Under the pieces are notes generated by a model. That model had not been told where the DNA came from, made no database searches, and was given only the letters and a program-made list of their open reading frames with translations. A stretch of DNA of 64,000 bases from Sulfitobacter brevis (GTDB taxonomy: Bacteria > Pseudomonadota > Alphaproteobacteria > Rhodobacterales > Rhodobacteraceae): contig NZ_FOMW01000012.1 of assembly GCF_900112755.1 (NCBI RefSeq), positions 1 to 64,000 on the forward strand, given 5' to 3'. The position numbers and the translations under genes are program-made. The stretch's first letter is position 1. Every line of letters begins with the position of its first letter. Positions 9,763-21,157 of the stretch are shown here, piece by piece.

Positions 9763-9849
9763 CCAGACGACAGGCAAATCCGTGCGCGCACCCTTGAAAC
9801 GCCGCGCGACATGCGCAATGTGGAAGCTCATTGCAATCCGGAGCATCCC

Positions 9850-10932
9850 ATGGCCCTGCCGATCCGCGACCAATTAAAGTACTGGGGCATCGCGGCGGCG
9901 GTGTTTTTGGTGGCGTTCTGGTTTTTGGGCAATGTGTTGGTGCCGTTTTTGATGGGCGCGGCGATTGCTTATTTCCTTGATCCGGTCGCGGATCGGTTGG
10001 AGCGCATCGGACTCAGCCGTACAATGGCGACCGCCGTCATCACCATCATTGCGCTGCTGACCTTTGTGGTGCTGGCGCTGCTTGTTGTGCCGACACTGGT
10101 CAACCAGACCACCAGCCTGATCGAAACCGCGCCGAAGCTTACCCGTGATTTCACCGATTTCCTGATCCAGCGCTTTCCATCCCTGCTCGACGAAGGCTCA
10201 ACCCTGCGCACCTCGCTGACCTCGCTGGGCGCGACCATTCAGGAGCGTGGAGGTCAGGTGTTGAAAACTGCGCTGGCCTCGTTTGCTTCGATCCTCAACA
10301 TCATTTTGCTTTTCGTGATCGTGCCTGTCGTCTCGGTCTATCTGCTGCTGGATTGGGACCGGATGGTCGCCTCTGTCGATGAATTGCTGCCGCGGGAACA
10401 CGCGCCGACGATCCGCAGGCTGGCCCGTGAGATCGACAAGACGCTGGCCTCTTTTGTGCGCGGCATGGGGACCGTCTGTCTGGTTTTGGGCACCTATTAT
10501 GCCATCGCGTTGATGGCGGTCGGGTTGCAGTTCGGTCTGGTGGTTGGCGCTATCGCGGGGCTGGTGACGTTCATACCTTATCTGGGCGCGCTAATTGGCG
10601 GTGCGCTGGCAATCGGCTTGGCACTCTTCCAGTTTTGGGGTGATTGGGTATCAATCGGCCTTGTCGCGGGCATCTTCGTGCTTGGTCAGGTCATCGAAGG
10701 CAACTTTCTAACGCCAAAGCTGGTCGGCAATTCCGTCGGACTGCACCCTGTCTGGTTGCTGTTGGCCCTATCGGTCTTTGGCACGCTTTTCGGGTTTGTC
10801 GGCATGTTGATCGCGGTGCCTGTGGCGGCAGCAATCGGGGTGATTGCCCGCTTTGCTGTCGAGCAATACCAACACAGCCTTCTTTACAAAGGCAGCGACG
10901 CGCCGCCCTCGCCACGGCAGGACCTTCCCTGA
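9850..10932 (+). CDS. AI-2E/PerM-family membrane transporter
   Basis: A 360-residue inner-membrane protein with about eight helices, in the UPF0118/AI-2E exporter (PerM, YhhT, TqsA) family. Diagnostic stretches are GAAIAYFLDPVADRLERIGLSR near the N-terminus, the PxxSVYLLLDWDRM segment at mid-length, and the C-terminal GLVTFIPYLGALIGG...EGNFLTPKLVGNSVGLHPVW block. Family members export varied small molecules or ions, so the AI-2 name should not be taken literally. The start at 9850 has GGAG upstream. The next gene, hdaA, begins one base after the stop codon, so the two are translationally linked, an arrangement common in alphaproteobacteria. Confidence 0.9.
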   Translation: MALPIRDQLKYWGIAAAVFLVAFWFLGNVLVPFLMGAAIAYFLDPVADRLERIGLSRTMATAVITIIALLTFVVLALLVVPTLVNQTTSLIETAPKLTRDFTDFLIQRFPSLLDEGSTLRTSLTSLGATIQERGGQVLKTALASFASILNIILLFVIVPVVSVYLLLDWDRMVASVDELLPREHAPTIRRLAREIDKTLASFVRGMGTVCLVLGTYYAIALMAVGLQFGLVVGAIAGLVTFIPYLGALIGGALAIGLALFQFWGDWVSIGLVAGIFVLGQVIEGNFLTPKLVGNSVGLHPVWLLLALSVFGTLFGFVGMLIAVPVAAAIGVIARFAVEQYQHSLLYKGSDAPPSPRQDLP

Positions 10933-10933
10933 A

Positions 10934-11605
10934 ATGAACCGCCAACTCGGACTTGACCTGCCCAGCCACACCGCGCTGGAGCGTGATGCATTCTTCATCG
11001 CGCCCTCCAACGCTGTGGCCGTGGCGATGATCGACAGTTGGCAGGCTTGGGCCGGTGGCAAACTGGTGCTTACGGGGCCGCATGGGTCGGGCAAAACCCA
11101 TCTGGTGCACGTCTGGGCCAAGATGTCAGGCGCGCGGATCATCGCCGCGCAAGATCTTGATCTGGCTGCCGTCCCGGCGTTGGCCACCGGCCCCGTTGCG
11201 GTCGAGGACGTGCCGCAAATTGCGGGCGACGATGCCGCCGAAACCGCACTATTCCACCTGCACAACCTCGTGCTTGCCGAAGGGCATGCGCTGTTGGTCA
11301 CCGGCACCGCGCCGGTGCCGCACTGGGGGTTGACCCTACCCGATCTGACCAGCCGTTTGCGCGGCACCACGGCGGCCGCACTTGAGCCGCCGGATGATAC
11401 GCTGCTCTCTGCGCTGCTGGTCAAACTGCTGGCCGACAGGCAGCTTACGCCCAAGCCCGATCTGGTGCCCTACCTATTGGGCCGGATGGACAGGTCTTTC
11501 GCCGCCGCAATCGACATAGTCGAGCGGTTGGATGCGGCAAGCCTTGCCCTGAAACGGCCCGTGACCCGCGCCTTGGCCTCTCAGGTGCTGGACAACGCCC
11601 CCTAA
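10934..11605 (+). CDS. hdaA: HdaA-like DnaA regulatory inactivator
   Basis: A 223-residue DnaA-related AAA+ protein without the DnaA DNA-binding domain. It starts MNRQLGLDLP, which matches the Q-L-x-L-x-L beta-clamp-binding box of Hda proteins. Walker A is GPHGSGKTH (48-56) and Walker B is degenerate (VAVEDV). In the known pathway, Hda/HdaA bound to the DNA-loaded clamp stimulates hydrolysis of DnaA-ATP and so limits re-initiation of replication. It follows the AI-2E-family gene with a one-base gap and precedes ppk1 by 72 bases on the same strand. Confidence 0.82.
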   Translation: MNRQLGLDLPSHTALERDAFFIAPSNAVAVAMIDSWQAWAGGKLVLTGPHGSGKTHLVHVWAKMSGARIIAAQDLDLAAVPALATGPVAVEDVPQIAGDDAAETALFHLHNLVLAEGHALLVTGTAPVPHWGLTLPDLTSRLRGTTAAALEPPDDTLLSALLVKLLADRQLTPKPDLVPYLLGRMDRSFAAAIDIVERLDAASLALKRPVTRALASQVLDNAP

Positions 11606-11677
11606 GCCGCGTGATACTGGCCTGCGACACCATATTTCCGTCGCAAAATCGTTACAGATTAACGCCATAAGGCCCCC

Positions 11678-13852
11678 ATGACCCATGCCGACTTTCTCGA
11701 GGCACCTTTTGTAGATGCCATTGACCTGCCCAATCTGGATATTTCCGGACCGGGCCGCTTTTTCAATCGCGAGCTCAGCTGGCTAAGCTTTAACTGGCGG
11801 GTGCTGGAAGAGGCTGAGAACCCCCGTGTGCCTTTGCTGGAGCGGTTGCGGTTCCTGTCAATCTCGGCGGGTAACCTCGATGAATTTTATACAGTTCGTG
11901 TCGCAGGCCTGCGAGAATTGGCCCAAGCCGGCAACACCACGCCCGCCGCCGACGGGCTGACCCCTGCCGAACAACTCGTTTTGATCAACGCCAACGCGCG
12001 TGACCTGATGCTTAACCAGCAGCGGGTTCTGGTTGACCTGATGGCCGAGATGGACGCCCAAAATATCATGCTCGAACGGATCGCTGATCTGACAGATGAT
12101 GACCTGGAATACCTTAAGGAAGTGTTTCTCACGCAGGTATTTGCGGTTTTGTCTCCGCTGGCGATCGACCCCGCGCACCCCTTCCCCTTCATTCCCAACA
12201 CCGGCTACGCATTGGCGCTTCAGCTTGAGCGCGAGCGGGATAAACGCCCCTTGCAGGCCCTGCTACCGATCCCCGCACAGATCGACCGTTTTGTAGCTCT
12301 GCCCGCTGACGAAGGCTGCTTGCGCTACCTCCCTCTCGAGGACCTGCTGCTGATCAACATCCCTGGCCTGTTTCCGGGCTATAAGCTGAAAGCGCATTTT
12401 GAATTCCGCGTGCTGCGCGACAGCGATCTTGAAGTCGAGGACGAGGCCGAAGATCTGGTGCGCGAATTCGAGGTTGCCCTGAAACGACGCCGTCGCGGCG
12501 AGGTCGTTCGGCTGACCCATTCGGCAGGCGCGCCGGAAAAGCTCAAGGCGGTCGTGATGGCCGAGCTGGCCGTGCACGACCGCGATGTCATCGAGATCGA
12601 TGGCATGATCGGGATCGACGACCTGTCAAAACTGGTGACCGATGCACGGCCCGATCTGCTCTGGCCGCAATTCACCCCGCGCATCCCCGAGCGGGTCAGT
12701 GACCACGACGGCGATATGTTCGAGGCGATCCGCCAGAAAGATATGCTGCTGCACCATCCTTATGAGACCTTTGACATGGTTGTGCGGTTTCTGGCGCAAG
12801 CCGCGCGTGATCCGCAGGTGGTGGCGATCAAACAGACCCTCTACCGCACATCGCGTGACAGCCCGATTGTCGAGGCGCTTTGCGAAGCAGCCGAGGACGG
12901 CAAGTCCGTCACCGCACTGGTAGAGTTGAAAGCCCGCTTTGACGAGGCCGCCAATATCCGCCAGTCGCGCCGATTGGAACGCGCAGGCGCGCATGTGGTC
13001 TACGGCTTTATAAACCTGAAAACCCACGCAAAAATCTCAACCGTCGTGCGCCGCGAAGGCAATCAGCTGGTCACCTACACCCATTACGGCACCGGCAATT
13101 ACCATCCCATTACCGCGCGGATTTATACCGATTTGTCGCTGTTTACATGCGACCAGAAGCTGGGGCGCGACGCCACCAAAGTGTTCAACTTTCTGTCCGG
13201 CTATGCCCAGCCCGAAAAGTTGGACAATCTGGCGATTTCGCCGCTTACGCTCAAGCCGAAATTGCTGGCGATGATTGCGGCAGAAGCGGATCATGCTGTG
13301 GCCGGAAAACCCGCGGCAATCTGGGCAAAGATGAACTCGATCATCGATTCCGATGTGATTGATGCGCTCTATGCGGCAAGCCAAGCGGGCGTGCAGATCA
13401 GCCTTGTGGTGCGCGGCATTTGCGGGCTGCGCCCTGGCGTAAAGGGGCTGTCGGAAAACATCCGCGTTAAATCCATTGTTGGTCGATTTCTGGAGCATTC
13501 GCGCATCGTGTGCTTTGGCAACGGTCATGGGTTACCGCACAAAAAAGCACGGGTTTTCATATCCTCGGCTGATTGGATGGGCCGCAACCTGACGCGACGG
13601 GTCGAAACTTTGGTGGAAATCGAAAACCCCACCGTAAAGGCGCAGATCACCAGCCAGATTATGGCCGCCAATCTGGCCGATGTGGCGCAGAGCTGGGTGA
13701 TGGCTCCCGATGGCTCCTTTAGCCGTCCCGCGATCCCCGAAGGCCAGTTTGCCTTCAATTGTCACCGCTTTTTCATGGAAAATCCCTCCCTCTCCGGGCG
13801 CGGCTCGGCAGGGGCATCGGACGTGCCCAAGCTGACCCATACCGAAGACTAA
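11678..13852 (+). CDS. ppk1: polyphosphate kinase 1
   Basis: A 724-residue PPK1, which reversibly polymerises the gamma phosphate of ATP into polyphosphate. Domain order is as expected: N-terminal helical domain ([33 protein letters not shown]), middle domain, and the C1 and C2 phospholipase-D-like catalytic domains. The phosphoacceptor His lies in [11 protein letters not shown] and the second conserved His in [15 protein letters not shown]. Conserved MSSADWM-type sequence appears as [16 protein letters not shown] near the end. It is followed on the same strand by ppx after 87 bases, so synthesis and degradation of polyphosphate are coupled genetically. Confidence 0.97.
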   Translation: MTHADFLEAPFVDAIDLPNLDISGPGRFFNRELSWLSFNWRVLEEAENPRVPLLERLRFLSISAGNLDEFYTVRVAGLRELAQAGNTTPAADGLTPAEQLVLINANARDLMLNQQRVLVDLMAEMDAQNIMLERIADLTDDDLEYLKEVFLTQVFAVLSPLAIDPAHPFPFIPNTGYALALQLERERDKRPLQALLPIPAQIDRFVALPADEGCLRYLPLEDLLLINIPGLFPGYKLKAHFEFRVLRDSDLEVEDEAEDLVREFEVALKRRRRGEVVRLTHSAGAPEKLKAVVMAELAVHDRDVIEIDGMIGIDDLSKLVTDARPDLLWPQFTPRIPERVSDHDGDMFEAIRQKDMLLHHPYETFDMVVRFLAQAARDPQVVAIKQTLYRTSRDSPIVEALCEAAEDGKSVTALVELKARFDEAANIRQSRRLERAGAHVVYGFINLKTHAKISTVVRREGNQLVTYTHYGTGNYHPITARIYTDLSLFTCDQKLGRDATKVFNFLSGYAQPEKLDNLAISPLTLKPKLLAMIAAEADHAVAGKPAAIWAKMNSIIDSDVIDALYAASQAGVQISLVVRGICGLRPGVKGLSENIRVKSIVGRFLEHSRIVCFGNGHGLPHKKARVFISSADWMGRNLTRRVETLVEIENPTVKAQITSQIMAANLADVAQSWVMAPDGSFSRPAIPEGQFAFNCHRFFMENPSLSGRGSAGASDVPKLTHTED

Positions 13853-13939
13853 ACCCCGCGCTTAGGCCCGTTAGACATTGACCTCACAGGCTGCCTGCCC
13901 CACTTTACCCGTCACGCCGCACCGCCCGCAGGAGACCGC

Positions 13940-15526
13940 ATGGCAGAGCTGACCCAATCCTCCCCCGCCGGGGTTCCCGAAACCGGCGTGGCCGACCTTG
14001 GGCCCTTTAGTAAGCCGTTGTTTCTGGACCCCTCTGCCCGCGCGCTCAGCCGTGTGGGTGTGGTGGATGTCGGGTCCAACTCGGTCCGGCTGGTGGTGTT
14101 TGATGGTGCGGCGCGGTCGCCCGCCTATTTCTATAACGAGAAAATCATGTGCGCCTTGGGTGCTGGCATGGCCGAAACCGGTCACCTGTCGCCGCAAGGC
14201 CGAGTCCGCGCCCTATCGGCGATGCGGCGTTTCAGCAAGCTCGCCGACAGCATGGGGCTGTCAGAACTGACCGTGGTCGCCACTGCGGCGGTGCGCGATG
14301 CCAGCGACGGCCGCGATTTTTGCGAAGATGTGCGCCGCGAGACCGGATTACGCATCTGGGTGATCGACGGCGAAGAAGAAGCCCGCCTGTCAGCGCAGGG
14401 GGTTTTGCTAGGCTGGCCCGGTGCTTACGGGCTGGTCTGCGACATCGGCGGCTCGTCGATGGAGCTTGCCGAAATTTCCGGCGGGCGCGTCGGGCGGCGG
14501 GTTTCCTCGCAGCTCGGGCCGCTGAAACTGCGCGACATCAAGGGTGGCGCCAAGGCGCGCAACGCCCATATCAAAGAGGTCATGCAAGGTCTGCAGGAAC
14601 GGATGGGCGCACAGCGGGACCGTCTGTTTCTGGTCGGCGGCTCATGGCGGGCGATCGCGCGGATCGACATGTATCGTCGCGGCTATCCGCTGCATGTATT
14701 GCACGAATACCGCATGACCGTCCGGTCGGTCGCAGCAACAGTGGAATTCATCAAGAAGGCCGATCTGACCGAATTGCGCAACGCTTGCGGGGTTTCAAGT
14801 AGCCGGATGGAGCTGGTGCCCTATGCCTCAGAAGTTCTGAGCCGTTTGGTGAAATCGTTCAAACCCAAAGATATCGCTATCTCCAGCTATGGCATCCGCG
14901 AAGGCATGCTTTATGAGCAGATGCCGCAGCGCTTGCGCGACCGCGACCCGCTGATCGAAGCCTGCCGCTTTGCCGAAGCCAAGGACGCCCGCGTGCCGGG
15001 ATTTGGCAAAATCCTCTACAACTTCATCTTGCCGCTCTACAAATCCGCGCCACAGCCACGGCGGCGCTTGGTGAAGGCTGCTTGCCTGCTCCATGACGTC
15101 AGCTGGCGTGCGCACCCCGATTATCGCGCCGAAGTCTGTTTTGACGCGGCCACCCGCGCCAATCTGGGCGGATTAAAACATTCGGAGCGCATTTATCTTG
15201 GGCTCGCGCTGCTCCACCGCTATTCAAACAAGCGCGAAAACACCCGGTTTGCCGATCTCTATCAAATGGTTGATGAAAAAACCCAGACCGAGGCCGCGAT
15301 TTTGGGCAAGGCGCTGCGGTTTGGCGCGATGCTCTGGATGGACAAGGACGCCGAGCGCGGTGAGTTGCGGTGGTTCCCCAAGAAAAAGCTGCTGGAGTTA
15401 TGGCTCACCCCTGACATGCTGCCGCTCTTCGGCGAAGTCGCCGAGGCGCGGCTGAACTCACTCGCCTCATCACTGGATGCGGAGGTACAGGTCAAGACCC
15501 GCAAAGCAGGTATTCCGGCGGACTGA
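13940..15526 (+). CDS. ppx: exopolyphosphatase, Ppx/GppA family
   Basis: A 528-residue protein of the ASKHA-fold Ppx/GppA family, which releases phosphate from polyphosphate ends or hydrolyses pppGpp. The first phosphate-binding loop is VVDVGSNSVRLVVFD, the catalytic-Glu region is IDGEEEARLSAQGV, and the second loop is VCDIGGSSMELAE. A long C-terminal HD-like region (about 330-528, with LLHDVSWRAHPDYRA) is present. The start has AGGAGA at proper spacing. Adjacency to ppk1 supports the polyphosphate role; specificity between polyphosphate and pppGpp cannot be decided from sequence. Confidence 0.93.
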   Translation: MAELTQSSPAGVPETGVADLGPFSKPLFLDPSARALSRVGVVDVGSNSVRLVVFDGAARSPAYFYNEKIMCALGAGMAETGHLSPQGRVRALSAMRRFSKLADSMGLSELTVVATAAVRDASDGRDFCEDVRRETGLRIWVIDGEEEARLSAQGVLLGWPGAYGLVCDIGGSSMELAEISGGRVGRRVSSQLGPLKLRDIKGGAKARNAHIKEVMQGLQERMGAQRDRLFLVGGSWRAIARIDMYRRGYPLHVLHEYRMTVRSVAATVEFIKKADLTELRNACGVSSSRMELVPYASEVLSRLVKSFKPKDIAISSYGIREGMLYEQMPQRLRDRDPLIEACRFAEAKDARVPGFGKILYNFILPLYKSAPQPRRRLVKAACLLHDVSWRAHPDYRAEVCFDAATRANLGGLKHSERIYLGLALLHRYSNKRENTRFADLYQMVDEKTQTEAAILGKALRFGAMLWMDKDAERGELRWFPKKKLLELWLTPDMLPLFGEVAEARLNSLASSLDAEVQVKTRKAGIPAD

Positions 15527-15537
15527 AGATCTCAGGT

Positions 15538-15918
15538 CTAAATTTCGATCTGGGGCTCCGGCTCGGTCGGGGTCTCGGGCGGCACCAGCGGATGATCAGG
15601 CTTGCGCCGGATAATAATGTCGCCATTGGGCAGCATTTCGGGTGCTTGGTAGGCGTTCCAGTCTTCGACATCCTCCAATATTTCGGAAAGCTTAGGCCCC
15701 ATTTCCTTGGCGAAGTTGCGTAACGCCGGAGCCATCTGTTGCGCCAAACCCTCAACCCCGTCCAAGGCAGGTTCCATCTCGTCGAGGATTCCTTCCATGA
15801 ACAGTCGGGCCCCGCGCTCCATCAGTGAGAGCCCACGTTCAGACGGCGCCTCTTCCTCAGCCATCAGAGGGGCAGCCAAAAGGCCAAAAGTCAAAACTGC
15901 GGCGCTGATCTGTTTCAT
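15538..15918 (-). CDS. small exported protein, unknown function
   Basis: A 126-residue protein with a cleavable signal peptide (MKQISAAVLTFGLLAAPLMA) and an acidic mature part. That part has an amphipathic helical stretch (residues 30-90, rich in Leu, Met and Glu) and a proline-rich tail ending PEPQIEI. It is probably periplasmic. Similar short exported proteins are conserved in Rhodobacteraceae and are sometimes mislabelled as AAA+ ATPases; no nucleotide-binding motif is present here. It converges on ppx with 11 bases between the stops. Confidence 0.7.
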   Translation of the reverse strand: MKQISAAVLTFGLLAAPLMAEEEAPSERGLSLMERGARLFMEGILDEMEPALDGVEGLAQQMAPALRNFAKEMGPKLSEILEDVEDWNAYQAPEMLPNGDIIIRRKPDHPLVPPETPTEPEPQIEI

Positions 15919-15954
15919 AGACTTTAGTATAGCGCGACTAGCGACGGTTTCTAA

Positions 15955-16983
15955 TCACGAATCGTCGAAATCTATCGTTACCGGAAAATGGTCGGAGGCG
16001 GTGATGAGTGCGTCACGCAGCGCAGGGTTGGTCCAGCATTCAGGGTCGTCCATTGGATGCCAGATCCGCCAGGTTGCGCCGCGCTCCCGAAATTGCGGCG
16101 TGACCATGATGTAATCCAGCAGCGCCTGCAAAAACCGGTTTTCCTGCCGGATCCAGAAGCGCGACGTGCTGGGCACCGCGCCTATTTTCTGCCCGAGCGC
16201 GCGTTTTGCATGCGGATCGAACAGCGCGTCCGGTCCATCAAGCCCCAGCAGAATTTCGACAGAGGACCGTCCAAAGAGGTCCTCAAAAGCATCTAGGCCA
16301 GGGCCGTCATTCATGTCCCCCATCACCATCAAGGGGGTGCCAGCGGCCAGATGCTCTTCGATCCGGCGCCGCAGCCAGATCGCCTGCGCCAGTTGTTTGC
16401 GGCGGTTGGCAATGCCAAAGCGCAGGACGTCGGCCTCGGTCTTGGCACCGTGAGGGGCTTTGGATTTCAGGTGCGCGCCGATCATATGAAAGGCAAACCC
16501 CGCTCTATTTTGGACAGCGAGTTCGAGCGGCGGCTTGGAAAACACCACCAAGTCTTCGGTCGCGTCGATATCCAGATCAATCCGGAAGGCACTGTCAAAT
16601 CGTGGTGCGCCAGTGGCCCCTTCTGGCCCGCTGAACGGCCCATGCGGATCATGCCGCGCCGTGAGCTTGGCAGGATCGAAAAGCAGCGCGATCTCCTGCT
16701 GGGTATCGTTGCCAAAACCCAACACTGCTTCGCTGGTGCGTAGGTCAAACTGGCGGGCAAACCGCTCAAGTGCGCGAACTGTTGAATGGCGGCGACCTTG
16801 ATCGGGGGCCTCGATAATCATCACCGCATCGGCATCCAGCGCCTGCAACACACGGGCAATCGCATTGGTCTGGTCGGCGCGGGTAACATTATAGCGGCCC
16901 GACCAGCCTCCATCGTTGTACAACTGGTCGTGGTCGTCAAACAGGCCCGAAAACCATTCCACATTATAGGTCGCGATCCGCAT
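15955..16983 (-). CDS. endonuclease/exonuclease/phosphatase (EEP) family protein
   Basis: A 342-residue EEP-fold hydrolase. Metal and catalytic motifs are visible: RIATYNVEWFSG at the start (Asn ligand), ADAVMIIEAPD (Glu), GAHLKSK (His), VMGDMNDGPG (Asp and Asn) and the terminal SDHFPVTIDF (Asp-His pair). No signal peptide is present, so it is probably cytoplasmic. The family includes DNases, sphingomyelinases and inositol phosphatases and the substrate cannot be assigned. Its ATG shares one base with the stop of the upstream TerB/J-domain gene, so the two are co-translated. Confidence 0.85.
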   Translation of the reverse strand: MRIATYNVEWFSGLFDDHDQLYNDGGWSGRYNVTRADQTNAIARVLQALDADAVMIIEAPDQGRRHSTVRALERFARQFDLRTSEAVLGFGNDTQQEIALLFDPAKLTARHDPHGPFSGPEGATGAPRFDSAFRIDLDIDATEDLVVFSKPPLELAVQNRAGFAFHMIGAHLKSKAPHGAKTEADVLRFGIANRRKQLAQAIWLRRRIEEHLAAGTPLMVMGDMNDGPGLDAFEDLFGRSSVEILLGLDGPDALFDPHAKRALGQKIGAVPSTSRFWIRQENRFLQALLDYIMVTPQFRERGATWRIWHPMDDPECWTNPALRDALITASDHFPVTIDFDDS

Positions 16984-17663
16984 CAGGCGCGTTTTCGTGA
17001 CAGGGTTTCCCAGGCGCGGTTAATGTCGATCATCCGTTTTTCAGCGAGTTGCACAGCCTCTTCCGGCAGGCCCCGCGCCAGCAGGACATCGGGGTGATTG
17101 GCGCGCACCAGCTTGCGCCACGCGGCGCGGGCCTCGTCCAACGGCGCGCCGGGCCGGATGCCAAGAACCGTATGCGGCAAGGGCGAGGTATTGGGCACGA
17201 ACCGCGCCCGCAATGCTTCGAAATCACCGTCCGGAAGTGCAAAGATCAGCGCCACTTGCTCGAGAAATGCGTCTTCGTTGGGATGATACTCACCATCGGC
17301 CATCGCGATGTGGAACAGTCCCTCCATCAGGTCGCGCAACATCTCGGGCTGGCCGTCAAACATCGACGCAATCCGGCGGGCATAATCCTCAAAACCCGCG
17401 ACATCCTGCCGTGCAAGATCAAACACCCGAGCAGCACCCGCGGCATCACTCTCTGCGATTTGAAAGACCTCGCGGAAGGCAGTGACCTCGTCGCGGGTTA
17501 CAAGGCCATCGGCCTTGGCCATCTTGGCCCCAAGGGCAATCACGGCGATGGTAAAGGCAACCGACCGTTCCGGCGGGCTGCGCAGCCTATCAAATACCGC
17601 CGACAGCCCCTCGCCGGTGGCAAGGGCCGACAGGGCCTCGGATATGCGTGTCCAGATTGACAT
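16983..17663 (-). CDS. TerB-like plus J-domain protein (DjlA-like)
   Basis: A 226-residue two-domain protein. Residues about 35-150 form a TerB-like helical bundle (AVIALGAKMAKADGLVTRDEV; LFHIAMADGEYHPNEDAFLE, with the acidic repeats of TerB). The C-terminus holds a J domain (VLGIRPGAPLDEARAAWRKLVRANHPDVLLARG) with the essential HPD tripeptide that stimulates DnaK. This layout matches cytosolic DjlA-like co-chaperones; the N-terminal membrane helix of E. coli DjlA is absent. It is the first gene of a two-gene unit with the EEP hydrolase. Confidence 0.86.
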   Translation of the reverse strand: MSIWTRISEALSALATGEGLSAVFDRLRSPPERSVAFTIAVIALGAKMAKADGLVTRDEVTAFREVFQIAESDAAGAARVFDLARQDVAGFEDYARRIASMFDGQPEMLRDLMEGLFHIAMADGEYHPNEDAFLEQVALIFALPDGDFEALRARFVPNTSPLPHTVLGIRPGAPLDEARAAWRKLVRANHPDVLLARGLPEEAVQLAEKRMIDINRAWETLSRKRA

Positions 17664-17694
17664 GGGTGCAGTCTAACGCTTGGGGGGGAGGAAG

Positions 17695-18189
17695 TCAGGT
17701 GGGGACAAGGGTTTTCTGCATCAAAATAAGGTCAAGCCATTGGCCCGCTTTGTACCCGACTTGGGGTAGATAGCCAGTCTGTTCAAAACCCAACCGAGCG
17801 TGGAAGGCAGCCGCTGTGGGGTTAGCGCCGCTGATCGCAGCAACCATCACGTGCCGGCGCTGGCTGGCCGCCGCCGAGAGTGCCTGTTGCATCAACAAGC
17901 GTCCTGCCCCTTTCCCCTGCGCCGCTTCCGCAACGATCACTGTGTGTTCGACAGTCGCCGCATATCCCGGCCCGGCGCGAAACGGGCCATAGGTGACAAA
18001 GCCCTGCACACCCTGCACCCCCTGCGCTTCAATGACCCAGAAACTACCTTGGCGTTCAGTGATCAGCGCCGCAACACCGGCGAGCGTCTTTTCCTGTGAC
18101 GTGAAGGTGGCCAAGGTATCGCGGATCATACCGTTCCAAAGTGCCGTCACCTGCGGCGCGTCGTCCAGGCGCGCGGGGCGCACCCTCAC
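17695..18189 (-). CDS. GNAT-family N-acetyltransferase
   Basis: A 164-residue acetyltransferase resembling the phosphinothricin/methionine-sulfoximine acetyltransferase (Pat/MddA) branch. The N-terminus VRPARLDDAPQVTALWNGMI and the acetyl-CoA-binding loop EAAQGKGAGRLLMQQAL are typical, and AISGANPTAAAFHARLGFEQTGYLPQVGYKAG is the usual C-terminal signature. It starts with GTG, and the GTGA overlap with the upstream VOC-family gene shows the pair is co-translated. The true acceptor substrate is unknown. Confidence 0.86.
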   Translation of the reverse strand: MRVRPARLDDAPQVTALWNGMIRDTLATFTSQEKTLAGVAALITERQGSFWVIEAQGVQGVQGFVTYGPFRAGPGYAATVEHTVIVAEAAQGKGAGRLLMQQALSAAASQRRHVMVAAISGANPTAAAFHARLGFEQTGYLPQVGYKAGQWLDLILMQKTLVPT

Positions 18190-18797
18190 GTCAGCATCCG
18201 TTCACCTGAGGGGGTGGTGAAACGCGCCCGCAGTGCCCTAGGCCCGCTGACAAAGCCGACCCGAGTATCCGTCAGGAACGGGGCGAGCAGATCGCGCAAG
18301 GCGTTGACTTCAGGGTGTGACACTTGAAGATCAATGAGAGCGCATTGGGACGTCTCCAACATCATCGCTGGATGCATATCCCCCTGCCATTCGATCAACG
18401 CGGGTGCACAATTGTCAAACGGCAAACGGCCCGATGCCGGCACTGCCATCCGCCAACGCAAATCGCCGCGCTGGAGGGACACCGGTGCGCCGAAAGTCTC
18501 CGGCAGATCTGCCAAGGTTGCATCCAGATCATTACATCGGCAAATCCAGTTGGTCAGGCGCGGCGAGCCGGAGAAATTGTCGAGGTCAAACCAACGCGGT
18601 CGCTCCGGCGCCGGAGCGACCGCGTTGACTGAAATCGCCTCAAGATAAAGGCCATCGTCCAGACCCAGCAGCTTATTGTGGGTATGGAAAATATCGTGCT
18701 CGCCGCCCTGCTGAAGCATAACGCCGAGCGCTGTCTCAACCTGTGTTGCAGCCTCGGCCAAGGTAAGGCCGGCAACCGCCAAATGGTCTAGTTCCAT
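18186..18797 (-). CDS. VOC-family (glyoxalase-like) protein
   Basis: A 203-residue protein that starts MELDHLAVAGLTLAEAATQVETALG, the first beta-alpha module of a vicinal-oxygen-chelate domain, with HDIFHTHNKLLGLDDGLYLEAISV supplying the second metal-ligand region. This is the glyoxalase-like (Glyoxalase_3 type) pattern with His and Glu ligands. The C-terminal half is more divergent. It overlaps the GNAT gene by four bases. It is not obviously a methylmalonyl-CoA epimerase, despite lying next to mcm: it is longer and lacks the epimerase pattern as I know it. Confidence 0.75.
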   Translation of the reverse strand: MELDHLAVAGLTLAEAATQVETALGVMLQQGGEHDIFHTHNKLLGLDDGLYLEAISVNAVAPAPERPRWFDLDNFSGSPRLTNWICRCNDLDATLADLPETFGAPVSLQRGDLRWRMAVPASGRLPFDNCAPALIEWQGDMHPAMMLETSQCALIDLQVSHPEVNALRDLLAPFLTDTRVGFVSGPRALRARFTTPSGERMLT

Positions 18798-18964
18798 GAA
18801 CGTTCCCTACACGAGTTTGGGCACCATGCTATGACCTATCTCGGAGTGTACCTAGCTAGAATTATGTTTCTGTCGGCAAAAGATTTATATTTCGGAAATG
18901 CAGATCGAGTTTACAGCGAGCCTGAGCGGATTCTTTGAATTTCATTCCCGATCGGCGTAGGGCT

Positions 18965-18993
18965 GGTGCCCGCCCCAATATGAGGCGGGCACC
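18965..18993 (-). terminator. hairpin downstream of mcm
   Basis: A 10-bp perfect stem (GGTGCCCGCC / GGCGGGCACC) with a 9-base loop lies six bases past the mcm stop codon. There is no strong T-run, so it may act as a weak terminator or protect the 3' end of the mRNA. The rest of the gap up to the VOC gene at 18797 shows no coding sequence. Confidence 0.6.
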
Positions 18994-18999
18994 TTGACC

Positions 19000-21122
<2,123 letters not shown>

Positions 21123-21135
<13 letters not shown>

Positions 21136-21157
21136 GTCTTTGTCCTTTTGTCATGTC
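21123..21157 (-). repeat. short tandem duplication around the mcm translation start
   Basis: Two near-identical 16-17 base copies (21123-21138 and 21141-21157), each reading GACATGAC-AAA-GGACA on the minus strand, follow one another. The downstream copy supplies the mcm start codon at 21135 and the upstream copy its ribosome-binding AAGGACA. The ATG in the upstream copy (21154) is in frame with the sulfotransferase gene, not mcm. The duplication also writes the last codons of the sulfotransferase frame ([10 protein letters not shown]). Confidence 0.7.

Noticed and set aside
14149..14802. 217-residue Arg-rich ORF inside ppx
   Set aside because: Alternate-frame shadow of the Ppx coding sequence.
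18186..18797. Methylmalonyl-CoA epimerase near mcm
   Set aside because: The VOC protein is longer than epimerases and lacks their typical pattern; it pairs with a GNAT gene instead.
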